Source of the DNA: JAPLHP01 sp963720375
GTDB taxonomy: Bacteria > Chloroflexota > Dehalococcoidia > UBA2247 > RBG-13-53-26
Length of the DNA stretch: 64,000 bases
Direction of reading: 5' to 3'
Assembly (NCBI GenBank): GCA_963720375.1
Contig: CAVRFM010000019.1
Coordinates: 104,701-168,700 of the forward strand
Part shown: one piece after another, positions 1 through 7,622 of the stretch
Layout of the letters: each line of letters opens with the position of its first letter
Numbering within the stretch: the first letter of the stretch is position 1
Notes under the pieces: model-generated
Seen by the model: the letters and a program-made list of their open reading frames with translations, nothing else
The model's database searches: none
What the model was told of the DNA's origin: nothing
Translations under genes and position numbers: made by a program

Positions 1-47
1 TATAGAGGAAGTTATGCTAAAATTAGAGAGAATAAAAAGGAGTCTGA

Positions 48-266
48 ATGCAGGCTGAGAAATTTGGCATTTATCTGAACCTCGGGGAACTGAAGGTAGT
101 ACGCATCAATTCTCCTTACTGGATACCATCAGGACAAGAGTGGGTACTTGTCACCCCTGAAGTAAACGCCACATTATCCAGCATCAGGGACTTGGTCAGG
201 CAAAGAAAGCTGGTGGAATCACCTGATAAAGTCGGCTGGGGCAGCATAACTGAGTTTAAGAAATAG
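48..266 (+). CDS. Small hypothetical protein (72 aa)
   Basis: I do not recognise the family. The ATG follows a good ribosome-binding site (AAAAGGAG, spacing about 6). The product is soluble, with no signal peptide, membrane segment or cysteines. It starts with a short beta-rich stretch (FGIYLNLGELKVVRI) and carries several tryptophans and charged residues toward the end. It ends 14 bases before the DUF177 gene and is probably co-transcribed with DUF177 and rpmF, so a housekeeping role linked to translation is possible (inference only). The promoter lies at or beyond the window edge. Confidence 0.7.
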   Translation: MQAEKFGIYLNLGELKVVRINSPYWIPSGQEWVLVTPEVNATLSSIRDLVRQRKLVESPDKVGWGSITEFKK

Positions 267-280
267 GCAGTTAATTATTT

Positions 281-805
281 ATGAGGATTAATGTCGCTCA
301 GCTACTGAAGGAACCCACAGGGGCCACTCGTAGCTTTGAACTCGACGACACGATCTGCTCTGAACAGGAGTCAGAGCATCGTGTCCAGGGAAAGGGACAG
401 CTACTGCGCGCAGCAAAAAGTATCCTTGTACGAGGCACATTTACCAGCAAGGGCAATTTGGTGTGCAGCCGCTGCCTGACCCTCTTCTCTTATCCGCTAG
501 CGTTTAAGATAGAAGAGGAATTCTACCCTTCAGTAGATATCATCAACGGTGAGCCACTGTCTCTACCTGATGATTCGACCGCCTCCGTCATAGATGAACG
601 CCATATTCTGGATCTCACTGAAGTCATCCGTCAGCACATCCTGCTGGCCGTGCCCATGAAACCTCTCTGCCACACCAATTGCGCCGGCCTTTGCCCACAG
701 TGTGGAGCTAATCTGAATGAAACCACCTGCCACTGCACACGCAACCGCCAAACAGCATTTGCGGTTGCGTTCGAAAAATTAAAGTCTACAAGAAAGTCGA
801 GGTAA
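281..805 (+). CDS. DUF177/YceD-family protein
   Basis: Member of the DUF177 (YceD) family, which is encoded next to rpmF in many bacteria and is linked to 23S rRNA accumulation. At 174 aa it has typical family length. The core stretch CSRCLTLFSYPL and the C-terminal CGLCPQCGANLN give cysteine pairs that probably bind zinc. A charged segment around EEEFYPS fits the family. The ATG was chosen because it follows a purine-rich leader after the upstream stop. It ends 8 bases before rpmF, the conserved neighbour, which supports the call strongly. Confidence 0.88.
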   Translation: MRINVAQLLKEPTGATRSFELDDTICSEQESEHRVQGKGQLLRAAKSILVRGTFTSKGNLVCSRCLTLFSYPLAFKIEEEFYPSVDIINGEPLSLPDDSTASVIDERHILDLTEVIRQHILLAVPMKPLCHTNCAGLCPQCGANLNETTCHCTRNRQTAFAVAFEKLKSTRKSR

Positions 806-813
806 TCAATTAC

Positions 814-1008
814 ATGCCACCACTACCTAAGAGAAAAACTTCCAAGGCACGCCACGGTGAACGGCGAAGCCATCTATCTCTCACGCAACCAGCTACTGAG
901 GCCTGCCCGCAATGCCACAGTCTCAAGCTACCCCACACCGTCTGCCCTACCTGTGGAAATTATGGCGGGGAGGAGATCATCAAGGGCAAAGGCAAAAAGA
1001 GTTCATAG
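814..1008 (+). CDS. rpmF: 50S ribosomal protein L32
   Basis: Small basic large-subunit ribosomal protein (64 aa). The N-terminus MPPLPKRKTSKARHGERRSH is close to the L32 signature, with the usual KRKTS-R-RRSH pattern. Two cysteine pairs, CPQC and CPTC, spaced by a short loop form the zinc ribbon of the zinc-containing L32 type. It lies directly downstream of the DUF177 gene. The C-terminal lysine tail (KGKGKK) is normal. A weak inverted repeat (CCTTTAG/CTAAAGG, 1036-1067) follows and may end the transcript. Confidence 0.95.
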   Translation: MPPLPKRKTSKARHGERRSHLSLTQPATEACPQCHSLKLPHTVCPTCGNYGGEEIIKGKGKKSS

Positions 1009-1215
1009 TAGCCCTATAGCTCACCCGCGTCCAAGCCTTTAGCTGTTGAACATCTACAACTAAAGGTGATCAACATGGTCCGCCAAGGGACAATGAGTCT
1101 CTGGCTTTAGTGTCCAATATCGCTTGGTCTGGCGTCTAAAGCACCTCAAGTTCAGCAATCGCCGCCCGACTGAGAACCATGCTACCCAACTGAAAACGGC
1201 ATTACCGGATGAGGA

Positions 1216-1245
1216 GTGTGACAACTTTCAGGAGAGTTGTTACAC
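1216..1245 (+). promoter_or_regulatory. Inverted repeat just upstream of fabD
   Basis: An 11-base arm GTGTGACAACT at 1216-1226 pairs with AGTTGTTACAC at 1235-1245 (one G-T pair), with an 8-base loop. It lies 6 bases before the Shine-Dalgarno site of fabD. It could be an operator for a fatty-acid regulator or an RNA hairpin in the leader. It does not match the FapR or FabT consensus that I know, so the regulator is unassigned. Confidence 0.4.
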
Positions 1246-1267
1246 TGCACTAAGGAGGTCAACAAGA

Positions 1268-2185
1268 TTGCCTATGAGTACGGGCAGCCAAATCGCTTAT
1301 GTCTTCCCTGGTCAGGGCTCACAGTGGGTGGGTATGGGGCAAGACATTGGCACAAGCTCACCTCAGGCAAGGGCCGTTTTTGAAGAAGCCGACTCCAGCT
1401 TGGGGTTCGCCCTTTCCAGACTGTGTTTTGAAGGGCCTGAGGATGTGCTCCGGCAGACTATCAATGCTCAGCCAGCGATACTGGCAGTCAGCATAGCTTA
1501 TTTGAGAGCCAGTCCGGAGCTTCAAGATAACGCCATGACACCAGCCTTCCTGGCCGGTCACAGCCTGGGTGAGTATACCGCTCTCGTAGCTGCCAAGGTA
1601 CTTAACCTCAGGGATGCTCTCTATCTTGCCAGAGAGAGAGGCCGCCTGATGCAGGAAGCAGGAGAAAAGGCTCAGGGAGGTATGATAGCTATTATCGGCC
1701 TGGATGAGGCCTCAACAAATGACGTGTGCCAACATGCCGGAACGCAGATTGCCAACATCAATTGTCCAGGGCAAATAGCTGTCAGCGGCTCAATCCAATC
1801 ACTGGCCCAGGCTACGGAGTTAGCCAAGGCAAAAGGCGCTCAGAGGGTAGTCCCCCTACAGGTCAGTGGCGCCTTTCATTCTAAACTGATGCAACCTGCT
1901 GCCGAAGGAATGTCCCATGCTATCTCAAAACTCACTTTCCATGATCCGGCTATTCCTATTGTGGCTAATACCACAGCCCTCCCTGTAACCACATCCGAAG
2001 CTGTAAAAGCCGAACTATTGAACCAGCTATGCAATTGTGTGCGATGGCAAAGGTCCGTAGAATACATGATTGAAAACGGAGTATCCACTTTTATCGAGAT
2101 AGGACCTGGCCAGGTATTGAGCGGCTTGATCAAGCGGATAAACAAAGAAGTCAAGGCCATAAGTATGGAGACCAAGAGGAAGTGA
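1268..2185 (+). CDS. fabD: Malonyl-CoA:ACP transacylase
   Basis: Transfers malonyl groups from CoA to acyl carrier protein, the committed loading step of fatty acid synthesis. It shows the family start IAYVFPGQGSQWVGMG, the nucleophile elbow GHSLGEYTA with the active serine, and the catalytic histidine in GAFHSK. Length is about 305 aa, normal for FabD. A longer frame opens at 1124, but the perfect AAGGAGGT at 1252-1259 points to TTG 1268 (spacing 8) or ATG 1274 (spacing 14). The acpP gene lies two genes downstream, and nusB between them. No fabH or fabF is visible nearby. Confidence 0.95.
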   Translation: MPMSTGSQIAYVFPGQGSQWVGMGQDIGTSSPQARAVFEEADSSLGFALSRLCFEGPEDVLRQTINAQPAILAVSIAYLRASPELQDNAMTPAFLAGHSLGEYTALVAAKVLNLRDALYLARERGRLMQEAGEKAQGGMIAIIGLDEASTNDVCQHAGTQIANINCPGQIAVSGSIQSLAQATELAKAKGAQRVVPLQVSGAFHSKLMQPAAEGMSHAISKLTFHDPAIPIVANTTALPVTTSEAVKAELLNQLCNCVRWQRSVEYMIENGVSTFIEIGPGQVLSGLIKRINKEVKAISMETKRK

Positions 2186-2240
2186 TCACGGTTGGTTTCC
2201 ACCGATGCCACCGGGCCAATCTCAAAGTAGATTAGGACTC

Positions 2241-2269
2241 TTCACTTGATAGGAAACCAATGTTATACT
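2241..2269 (+). promoter_or_regulatory. Possible promoter of the nusB-acpP-lysA run
   Basis: TTCACT (2241-2246) and TATACT (2264-2269) are separated by 17 bases. The -10 matches five of six sigma-70-type positions and the -35 four. It lies about 55 bases before the nusB start, in the only real gap between fabD and hisC. Confidence 0.4.
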
Positions 2270-2324
2270 TAGGGCTGCACGATTTGCATGTTTTACAGTA
2301 CTGTTTAGGAGAATCACCATACCT

Positions 2325-2771
2325 ATGAAAGCATCCCTGCTGACACGACGAGAGGCTAGAGCAATGGCCCTACAGACATTGTTTGAGGTCGATTGCACAG
2401 GCCATGATCCTACCGGGTCCTTAGGCCGATTGATTGAAGATTCCTCTCTGCCTGAGGACACATCTACCTTCACCCGAGAGTTGGTCTTAAAGGTGCTGGA
2501 AAACAGGAGGACTATCGATGAATTGATTCAAAAGTTTGCACCTGCCTGGCCCTTGCAGCAGATGGCTGTTGTAGATAGAAACATCCTGCGACTGGGGATT
2601 TATGAGCTTCTATCAGCAGTGGTTCCCGCAAAAGTGGCTATTAATGAAGCCGTCGAGCTAGCAAAGGCCTTCGGAAGTGACAGTTCTCCTAAATTTATCA
2701 ATGGCGTCTTAGGTTCTGTTTACGCCGAGCTTATGCATCATCCAAAGAATGAAGAGGGGGTGACTATATAG
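2325..2771 (+). CDS. nusB: Transcription antitermination factor NusB
   Basis: All-alpha RNA-binding protein that joins NusE/S10 at boxA sites and supports antitermination of rRNA transcription. At 148 aa it is the usual length. It opens with LTRREARAMALQTLFE and ends with the family motif KFINGVLGSVYAEL; VDRNILRLGIYELL in the middle is also diagnostic. The ATG has TAGGAG 12 bases upstream. Its stop codon overlaps the GTG start of acpP by one base, so the two are translationally coupled. Confidence 0.95.
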   Translation: MKASLLTRREARAMALQTLFEVDCTGHDPTGSLGRLIEDSSLPEDTSTFTRELVLKVLENRRTIDELIQKFAPAWPLQQMAVVDRNILRLGIYELLSAVVPAKVAINEAVELAKAFGSDSSPKFINGVLGSVYAELMHHPKNEEGVTI

Positions 2772-3031
2772 TGGCTACAGTTTTCGACAGGGTAAAACTG
2801 ATTATTGTGGAGCAACTTGGTGTCAAGGACGAAGAGGTTTTGCCTAATGCATCCTTTGTTCAAGACTTCAACGCCGATTCGCTCGATTTGGTAGAGTTGA
2901 TAATGGCGCTGGAGGAAGAATTCAGCAACCCCAACAAGAAAGTAGAGATTCCCGATGAAGATGCCAGGAAGATAGTAACCGTCGGAGATGCGGTTGAGTA
3001 TATTAAGGACTTAGGAATAGAAGACGAATAG
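2771..3031 (+). CDS. acpP: Acyl carrier protein
   Basis: Carries growing acyl chains on a phosphopantetheine arm. The modification motif ADSLDLVELIMALEEEF is complete, with the serine of DSL as attachment site. The protein is acidic and 86 aa long, in the family range. The GTG start overlaps the nusB stop (TAGTG). Together with fabD upstream it supplies the type II fatty acid synthesis system. A second ACP elsewhere in the genome cannot be excluded. Confidence 0.95.
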   Translation: MATVFDRVKLIIVEQLGVKDEEVLPNASFVQDFNADSLDLVELIMALEEEFSNPNKKVEIPDEDARKIVTVGDAVEYIKDLGIEDE

Positions 3032-3047
3032 AGGCTGGCATCCCTGA

Positions 3048-4376
3048 GTGAAAAACCGAGAGAAATTACCTAAGTTCCCCCTTTTCCCACAAACGGCGGC
3101 ATTGAATAGCAGGGGCCGCCTCACCATCGGCGGCTGTGATACCGTAGCCCTGGCAGCCAAATATGGTACGCCGCTCTGCATTTTTGACGAAGCCACACTG
3201 CGCAGTAAGTGTGCTGAATACCGCCACGAGTTCGAGCGCCGCTACCCTAATACACTAGTCATATACGCCTGTAAGGCTTTCATCAATCCTGCTTTGGCTC
3301 TCATTCTTCAAGAGGAACACATGGGCCTTGATGTGGTTTCGGCCGGTGAAATCGCCATCGCAAAGTCCGTTGCCTTTTCTCCAGAGAAGGTTTTCTTTCA
3401 TGGCAATAATAAGAGCGCCGATGAACTGAAATCAGCGTTGGAATGGGATATTGGACGTATAGTGGTTGACAACTTCCACGAGCTTCACCTGTTGGGGAAA
3501 CTGACCAAAGGTAAAGACAGGATTCAGGATATACTGCTCCGGGTCTCACCGGGAGTCGATCCTCATACTCACAAGTACATCACCACAGGTATCCTGGATA
3601 GCAAGTTCGGTTTTCCTCTGACTACCGGACAAGCCGAAGAGGCACTGGTCGAGGCCATGGCTACTCCGAGCCTGCATCCGGTGGGGCTACATTTTCATCT
3701 GGGTTCCTCTATCTTCGAGATAGAACCCTATGTCCAAGCTATTGAAATCGTGCTCCGCTTCGCAGTTCAAATGAAAGAGAAGCATAACTTTGAGCTCAGA
3801 GAACTAAATATCGGGGGGGGATTTGCTGTTCAATACCAGTTGGATTCCCCAGCTCCCTCCATTGGCGATTATGCCGAAGCCATAACATCAAAAGTCATAA
3901 GCCTGAGCCGCAAGCTGAAGCTGGATCCACTGCGGCTTATAGTCGAGCCGGGAAGAACAATCGTTGCACAGGCAGGGGTATCACTCTACAAGGTGGGCGG
4001 AACAAAGGAGATTCCCGGTGTACGTAAGTATGTCTTTGTCGATGGCGGAATGGGGGATAACATCCGCCCTGCCCTCTATGGATCCAAGTATGATGCTCTG
4101 GTCGCCAACAAGGCTGGCGAAGATGAGACCGAGATGGTAACGGTGGCGGGCAAGTTTTGCGAGTCAGGTGATATCTTGATTAAGGATATCCGCCTTCCCA
4201 AGCTAGAAGAAGGTGACATCATCGCCATGCCAACCTCAGGCGCCTACTCCATCCCCATGTCCAGCAACTACAACGCATCTCTCAGACCAGCGATTCTAAT
4301 GATCAAAGACAGACAGGCCCGCCTTATCAGACGACGGGAAACTTACGAGGACCTTCTTCGATACGACGTTCTTTAG
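3048..4376 (+). CDS. lysA: Diaminopimelate decarboxylase
   Basis: PLP enzyme of fold type III that decarboxylates meso-diaminopimelate to lysine. Visible motifs are the PLP lysine in YACKAF, the HFHLGS loop, the glycine-rich phosphate-binding stretch LNIGGGF, EPGR in the barrel, and the C-terminal CESGDI and the DGGMGDNIRP segment. Length 442 aa is slightly longer than many LysA proteins, with an N-terminal extension of about 20 residues. The start is GTG, 16 bases after acpP, without a strong Shine-Dalgarno site, so an internal start is possible. Confidence 0.94.
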   Translation: MKNREKLPKFPLFPQTAALNSRGRLTIGGCDTVALAAKYGTPLCIFDEATLRSKCAEYRHEFERRYPNTLVIYACKAFINPALALILQEEHMGLDVVSAGEIAIAKSVAFSPEKVFFHGNNKSADELKSALEWDIGRIVVDNFHELHLLGKLTKGKDRIQDILLRVSPGVDPHTHKYITTGILDSKFGFPLTTGQAEEALVEAMATPSLHPVGLHFHLGSSIFEIEPYVQAIEIVLRFAVQMKEKHNFELRELNIGGGFAVQYQLDSPAPSIGDYAEAITSKVISLSRKLKLDPLRLIVEPGRTIVAQAGVSLYKVGGTKEIPGVRKYVFVDGGMGDNIRPALYGSKYDALVANKAGEDETEMVTVAGKFCESGDILIKDIRLPKLEEGDIIAMPTSGAYSIPMSSNYNASLRPAILMIKDRQARLIRRRETYEDLLRYDVL

Positions 4377-4416
4377 GGTTACGATAATCCGGAATGGCTA
4401 GAACAGGTCAAGGCTC

Positions 4417-5400
4417 ATGTGGCAGGTAACAGGTCAACCCAAGGCTATCGGACTATTGGAGCGCAGCATCGGCAAAGGCCGCCTTTCACATGCCTACCTC
4501 TTTGCAGGGCCACCTCATGTGGGAAAGCTTACCCTGGCTGTCAACCTGGCTCAGGCAGTCAACTGTGAATCAGAGGATAGTCCCTGCCAGCAGTGCAATT
4601 CCTGCCGTCGCATCAGAGATGCCAAACATGCTGACGTTCAAATCATAGACGTGATTTCTCAGGAGAGGAAGGGAATAAGCATTGACCAGGTCAGAGAAAT
4701 GCAAATGGCATCTCACCTGCCCCCTTACGAAGGCAAACATAAGGTATTTATCTTCGATAAAGCCGAGTTCCTCTCTCATGAAGCAGCTAATTGCCTGCTG
4801 AAAACCCTGGAGGAGCCATCGCCAAGAGTCCTCATTATCCTGCTGGCCGCCAGAGAGAACAAACTCCTGCCCACTATTATTTCTCGCTGTCAGCGCGTTG
4901 AGCTGCGTCCCATTTCCCCTGGTTTGGTCAAAGAGACGCTAACCCAGCACCATAACGTGCCTCAGGACAGGGCAGAGTTACTGGCCCGGTTATCCGGTGG
5001 ATGCCTCGGCTGGGCACTTTTGGCCATTCAGGATGAAAGCCTGCTAGAGCAGAGAGCCCAAAGAGTGGCTACCTTCATTGATCTGAGCAGCGCCGGCATG
5101 CAGAAGCGCCTCACCTACGCCGCCGAACTGGCGACCCAATTCACTAAGAGTCGTGACAGAGTGGCTGACATCCTCTCTTCATGGCTCCAATGGTGGCGTG
5201 ATCTGCTCTTCATCAAAGGCGATAATAGCCGATCCATCACCAATATTGACCAGCAAGCTGTGCTCCTTCAACAGGCTCAAGCCCTCAGCACAAAACAAAT
5301 CGTCGATTTTATCCACCATCTTCAAGAGGTTGGCGAGCAACTGGAGCAAAACGCAAACCCCCGATTGGCCCTCGAAGTGCTCATGCTGAGAATGCCCTAG
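4417..5400 (+). CDS. holB: DNA polymerase III delta' subunit
   Basis: Clamp-loader subunit of the AAA+ family. It shows the modified P-loop AGPPHVGKLT, the zinc module with CQQCNSCRRI, the Walker B-like stretch KVFIFDKAEFLS, the ANCLLKTLEEP motif and the sensor-1-like TIISRCQRVEL. Length 327 aa fits the delta' family. It stands between lysA and hisC with short gaps, probably in the same transcript. The related gamma/tau subunit (dnaX) is much longer, so this is not DnaX. Confidence 0.93.
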   Translation: MWQVTGQPKAIGLLERSIGKGRLSHAYLFAGPPHVGKLTLAVNLAQAVNCESEDSPCQQCNSCRRIRDAKHADVQIIDVISQERKGISIDQVREMQMASHLPPYEGKHKVFIFDKAEFLSHEAANCLLKTLEEPSPRVLIILLAARENKLLPTIISRCQRVELRPISPGLVKETLTQHHNVPQDRAELLARLSGGCLGWALLAIQDESLLEQRAQRVATFIDLSSAGMQKRLTYAAELATQFTKSRDRVADILSSWLQWWRDLLFIKGDNSRSITNIDQQAVLLQQAQALSTKQIVDFIHHLQEVGEQLEQNANPRLALEVLMLRMP

Positions 5401-5417
5401 AGAGGACGGTAAAACAC

Positions 5418-6518
5418 GTGAACCCGAATGGAAGTTCAGAAAGGCTTATAAGGGCCCATCTGCTCAATATGAAGCCCTATAGCTACATCACACCTCTGGA
5501 GGTGACGACTGAGGATGCCGGCATTCCCATCGAACGGCTTATCAAACTCGACGGGAATGAAAATCCCTATGGCTGCTCTCCCAGGGTAAGAAAGGCCCTA
5601 TCCAACTACCCTTATTACCACATTTACCCCGATTCCGAGCAACGCGAGTTAAGGAGAGCACTAGCAAGGTATGTTGGAATCCCCGCTGACCAGATCGTGG
5701 TGGGCAGTGGCAGCGACGAAATCATCGATTTCATCATGCGCCTCTTCATCGACCCCGGGACCGGTGTGGTCAACTGTGTGCCTACCTTTGGTATGTATCA
5801 ATTCAGCACCGAAGCCTGGGCCGGCAAAATAGTCAGTATCCCCCGCGATAAGGGTTTCGTCATCGACGTCCGTGCAGTCAAGAAAGCCTTAAAGGAAGAG
5901 GCTAAGGTCGTATTCGTGGCCTCTCCCAACAACCCCAGCGGTAATACGACCTCCAGGGAAGATGTCCTGGAGCTTCTTGGGACCGGGGCCATTGTGGTAG
6001 TCGATGAAGCTTACTACGAATTCAGTGGACAGACTATCATTCCCCTGATGGCTGACTATGACAACCTCATTGTCCTGCGTACCTTCAGCAAATGGGCCGG
6101 AATAGCTGGTTTGAGGGTAGGTTATGGCATCTTCCCTGAGAACATCGCTAAGCATTTGATGAAGATCAAACCGCCATACAATGTCAATGTGGCTGCCCAG
6201 ATAGCCGCCATAGAATCGCTGAGAGACCTTGATCACCTGCAACAGACAATCAAGGCCATCATCACCGAGCGGCAACGCCTGTTCACCAGACTGGCCGGGT
6301 TCAGCAGTCTCAAGCCTTACCCATCGGATGCAAACTTTATCCTCTGCTCCGCCGCCGGCAATCAGGCAACCCGAATCTACCAGGAGCTGAAGCGCCGTGG
6401 TATCCTGATACGATACTTTGATACCCCTCTGCTCAAGGACTACATCCGCATCAGCGTCGGAAAGCCGGAGCATACTGATGCCTTGGTTGCGGCACTCAAC
6501 GAGATTCTGTTAAAATAG
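5418..6518 (+). CDS. hisC: Histidinol-phosphate aminotransferase
   Basis: PLP-dependent aminotransferase (fold I) of the histidine pathway, converting imidazole acetol phosphate to histidinol phosphate. Diagnostic pieces are KLDGNENPYG near the N-terminus, SPNNPSGN, VVDEAYYEF, and the PLP lysine in RTFSKWAGIAGLRVGYG. Length is 366 aa. It starts with GTG, 17 bases after holB. hisB lies 3 kb downstream on the same strand but is separated by the VOC genes and a minus-strand gene, so the histidine genes are scattered here. Confidence 0.94.
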   Translation: MNPNGSSERLIRAHLLNMKPYSYITPLEVTTEDAGIPIERLIKLDGNENPYGCSPRVRKALSNYPYYHIYPDSEQRELRRALARYVGIPADQIVVGSGSDEIIDFIMRLFIDPGTGVVNCVPTFGMYQFSTEAWAGKIVSIPRDKGFVIDVRAVKKALKEEAKVVFVASPNNPSGNTTSREDVLELLGTGAIVVVDEAYYEFSGQTIIPLMADYDNLIVLRTFSKWAGIAGLRVGYGIFPENIAKHLMKIKPPYNVNVAAQIAAIESLRDLDHLQQTIKAIITERQRLFTRLAGFSSLKPYPSDANFILCSAAGNQATRIYQELKRRGILIRYFDTPLLKDYIRISVGKPEHTDALVAALNEILLK

Positions 6519-6560
6519 CTTTAGTCAAGTATTTCGAAAACAGGAGGAGCGTAAGGAAAT

Positions 6561-6968
6561 ATGATCAAAGAGTTCTATGGCGTAAACATAGCAGTGAAAG
6601 ACCTTGAGGCGGCAGTGAAGAGGTATGGCGCATTCCTGGGAGTACCACCGGTATATACCAAGCCCGAGGACTTTGCCTTCCCCGGATTGACTGGCGCCAC
6701 CTTCAAGATTGCTGGTGTCAGCATCAACCTCATTGCCTCCAGTAACCCGGAGACCTCAATCTATAAGTTTGTAGAAAGCCGAGGAGAAGGGGTATTCCTC
6801 CTTTCTCTGAGAACAGACAACCTCGAGAAAGACATGAAGGACTTCACCGAGAAGGGGGTCAAATTTGTCAGCCCCAACGCACTCACCTACTCCGGCGGGA
6901 AGGTCAATTTCGGACATCCGAAGTCGCTGCACGGCGTACAGATTGAGTTCATCCAGCCCGATAAATAG
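6561..6968 (+). CDS. VOC-family (glyoxalase/epimerase-like) protein 1
   Basis: Vicinal-oxygen-chelate fold protein of 135 aa, related in layout to methylmalonyl-CoA epimerase and glyoxalase I. It opens with FYGVNIAVKDLEAAVKRYGAFLG and ends with HGVQIEFIQ. Comparison with the usual metal ligands (His on strand 1, His on the middle strand, Glu near the end) shows only the final glutamate; the two histidine positions read Asn and Ser. The substrate is unknown. The next gene is a paralogue. A good ribosome-binding site (AGGAGG) precedes the ATG. Confidence 0.8.
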   Translation: MIKEFYGVNIAVKDLEAAVKRYGAFLGVPPVYTKPEDFAFPGLTGATFKIAGVSINLIASSNPETSIYKFVESRGEGVFLLSLRTDNLEKDMKDFTEKGVKFVSPNALTYSGGKVNFGHPKSLHGVQIEFIQPDK

Positions 6969-6993
6969 ACCGCCAGCAGTCGTGATAATATTC

Positions 6994-7022
6994 GAGCGGC
7001 TAGATTTTAAATCTAGCCGCTC
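6994..7022 (+). terminator. 29-base perfect palindrome between the two VOC genes
   Basis: GAGCGGCTAGATTT (from 6994) is followed by its reverse complement ending at 7022, giving a near loop-less hairpin of about 13 pairs. No T-run follows, so it may act in RNA processing, partial termination or protein binding rather than as a classical terminator. It lies 26 bases after the first VOC stop and 34 before the second start. Confidence 0.5.
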
Positions 7023-7055
7023 TCTGTTAACAGAGCTAAAACCCAGCCAAAACGG

Positions 7056-7514
7056 ATGATAAAACGATTTGTTGACGTGGGCATTGCGGTCAGAGACCTT
7101 GATCCAGCAGTGGAGAAGTACTCTCAGGTCCTGGGTGTCAGGCCGAGAATGCTGGGCCCTGAGCATTATGTTTACCCCGGGCTCAAAGGCGCCCGGTTTT
7201 ACCTGGGTAATGCTACTATAAGCCTGGTCGCCTCCGAGGACACCAACAGCCCCATCTCCAAGTTCATCTCGACCGGAGGAGAAGGGATAAACCACATCTC
7301 TCTGGAGGTAACCGACTTAGAACACGACATGAAAGACTTCGCAGAGAAGGGAATGACGTTCCCCAGCCGGAAACTACTGTCATTCCCCGAAGGAAAGGTC
7401 ATCTTCACCCATCCCAAGTCCACGCATGGTGTTCAGATCGCCTTCGTTCAGGCAAACCCCGGTGTAGACCTGTTGTACCAGCCAAGCCAACCTGCATTGA
7501 AGCGACCCGAGTGA
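7056..7514 (+). CDS. VOC-family (glyoxalase/epimerase-like) protein 2
   Basis: Paralogue of the preceding protein, 152 aa. It shares VxDLxxAVxKYxxxLGV near the start, the GEGxxxxSLxxxDLExDMKDFxEKG block and the HPKSxHGVQI ending. Metal ligand positions differ: the middle histidine is present (GINHISLE) but the first histidine is Gly and the final glutamate is Ala (VQIAFVQ). It could be a subunit or partner of protein 1 or a non-metal VOC protein (inference). The last 20 residues are an extra tail. The ATG has no strong Shine-Dalgarno site. Confidence 0.8.
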   Translation: MIKRFVDVGIAVRDLDPAVEKYSQVLGVRPRMLGPEHYVYPGLKGARFYLGNATISLVASEDTNSPISKFISTGGEGINHISLEVTDLEHDMKDFAEKGMTFPSRKLLSFPEGKVIFTHPKSTHGVQIAFVQANPGVDLLYQPSQPALKRPE

Positions 7515-7566
7515 TATACCCCCACATTCTTCTCCGGCACCAACCCCACCTGCCAGCATAAAAGGA

Positions 7567-7593
7567 GTGGGGGATGATTGAATCATCCCCCAC
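7567..7593. terminator. Bidirectional terminator hairpin between convergent genes
   Basis: GTGGGGGATGAT at 7567-7578 pairs with ATCATCCCCCAC at 7582-7593, a 12-pair stem with a 3-base loop. It sits between the second VOC gene (plus) and the surface-protein gene (minus) and can serve both, though neither side has a long T-run. Confidence 0.65.
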
Positions 7594-7622
7594 CGGATTA
7601 CAACTGTCCTCAACTATGATGT

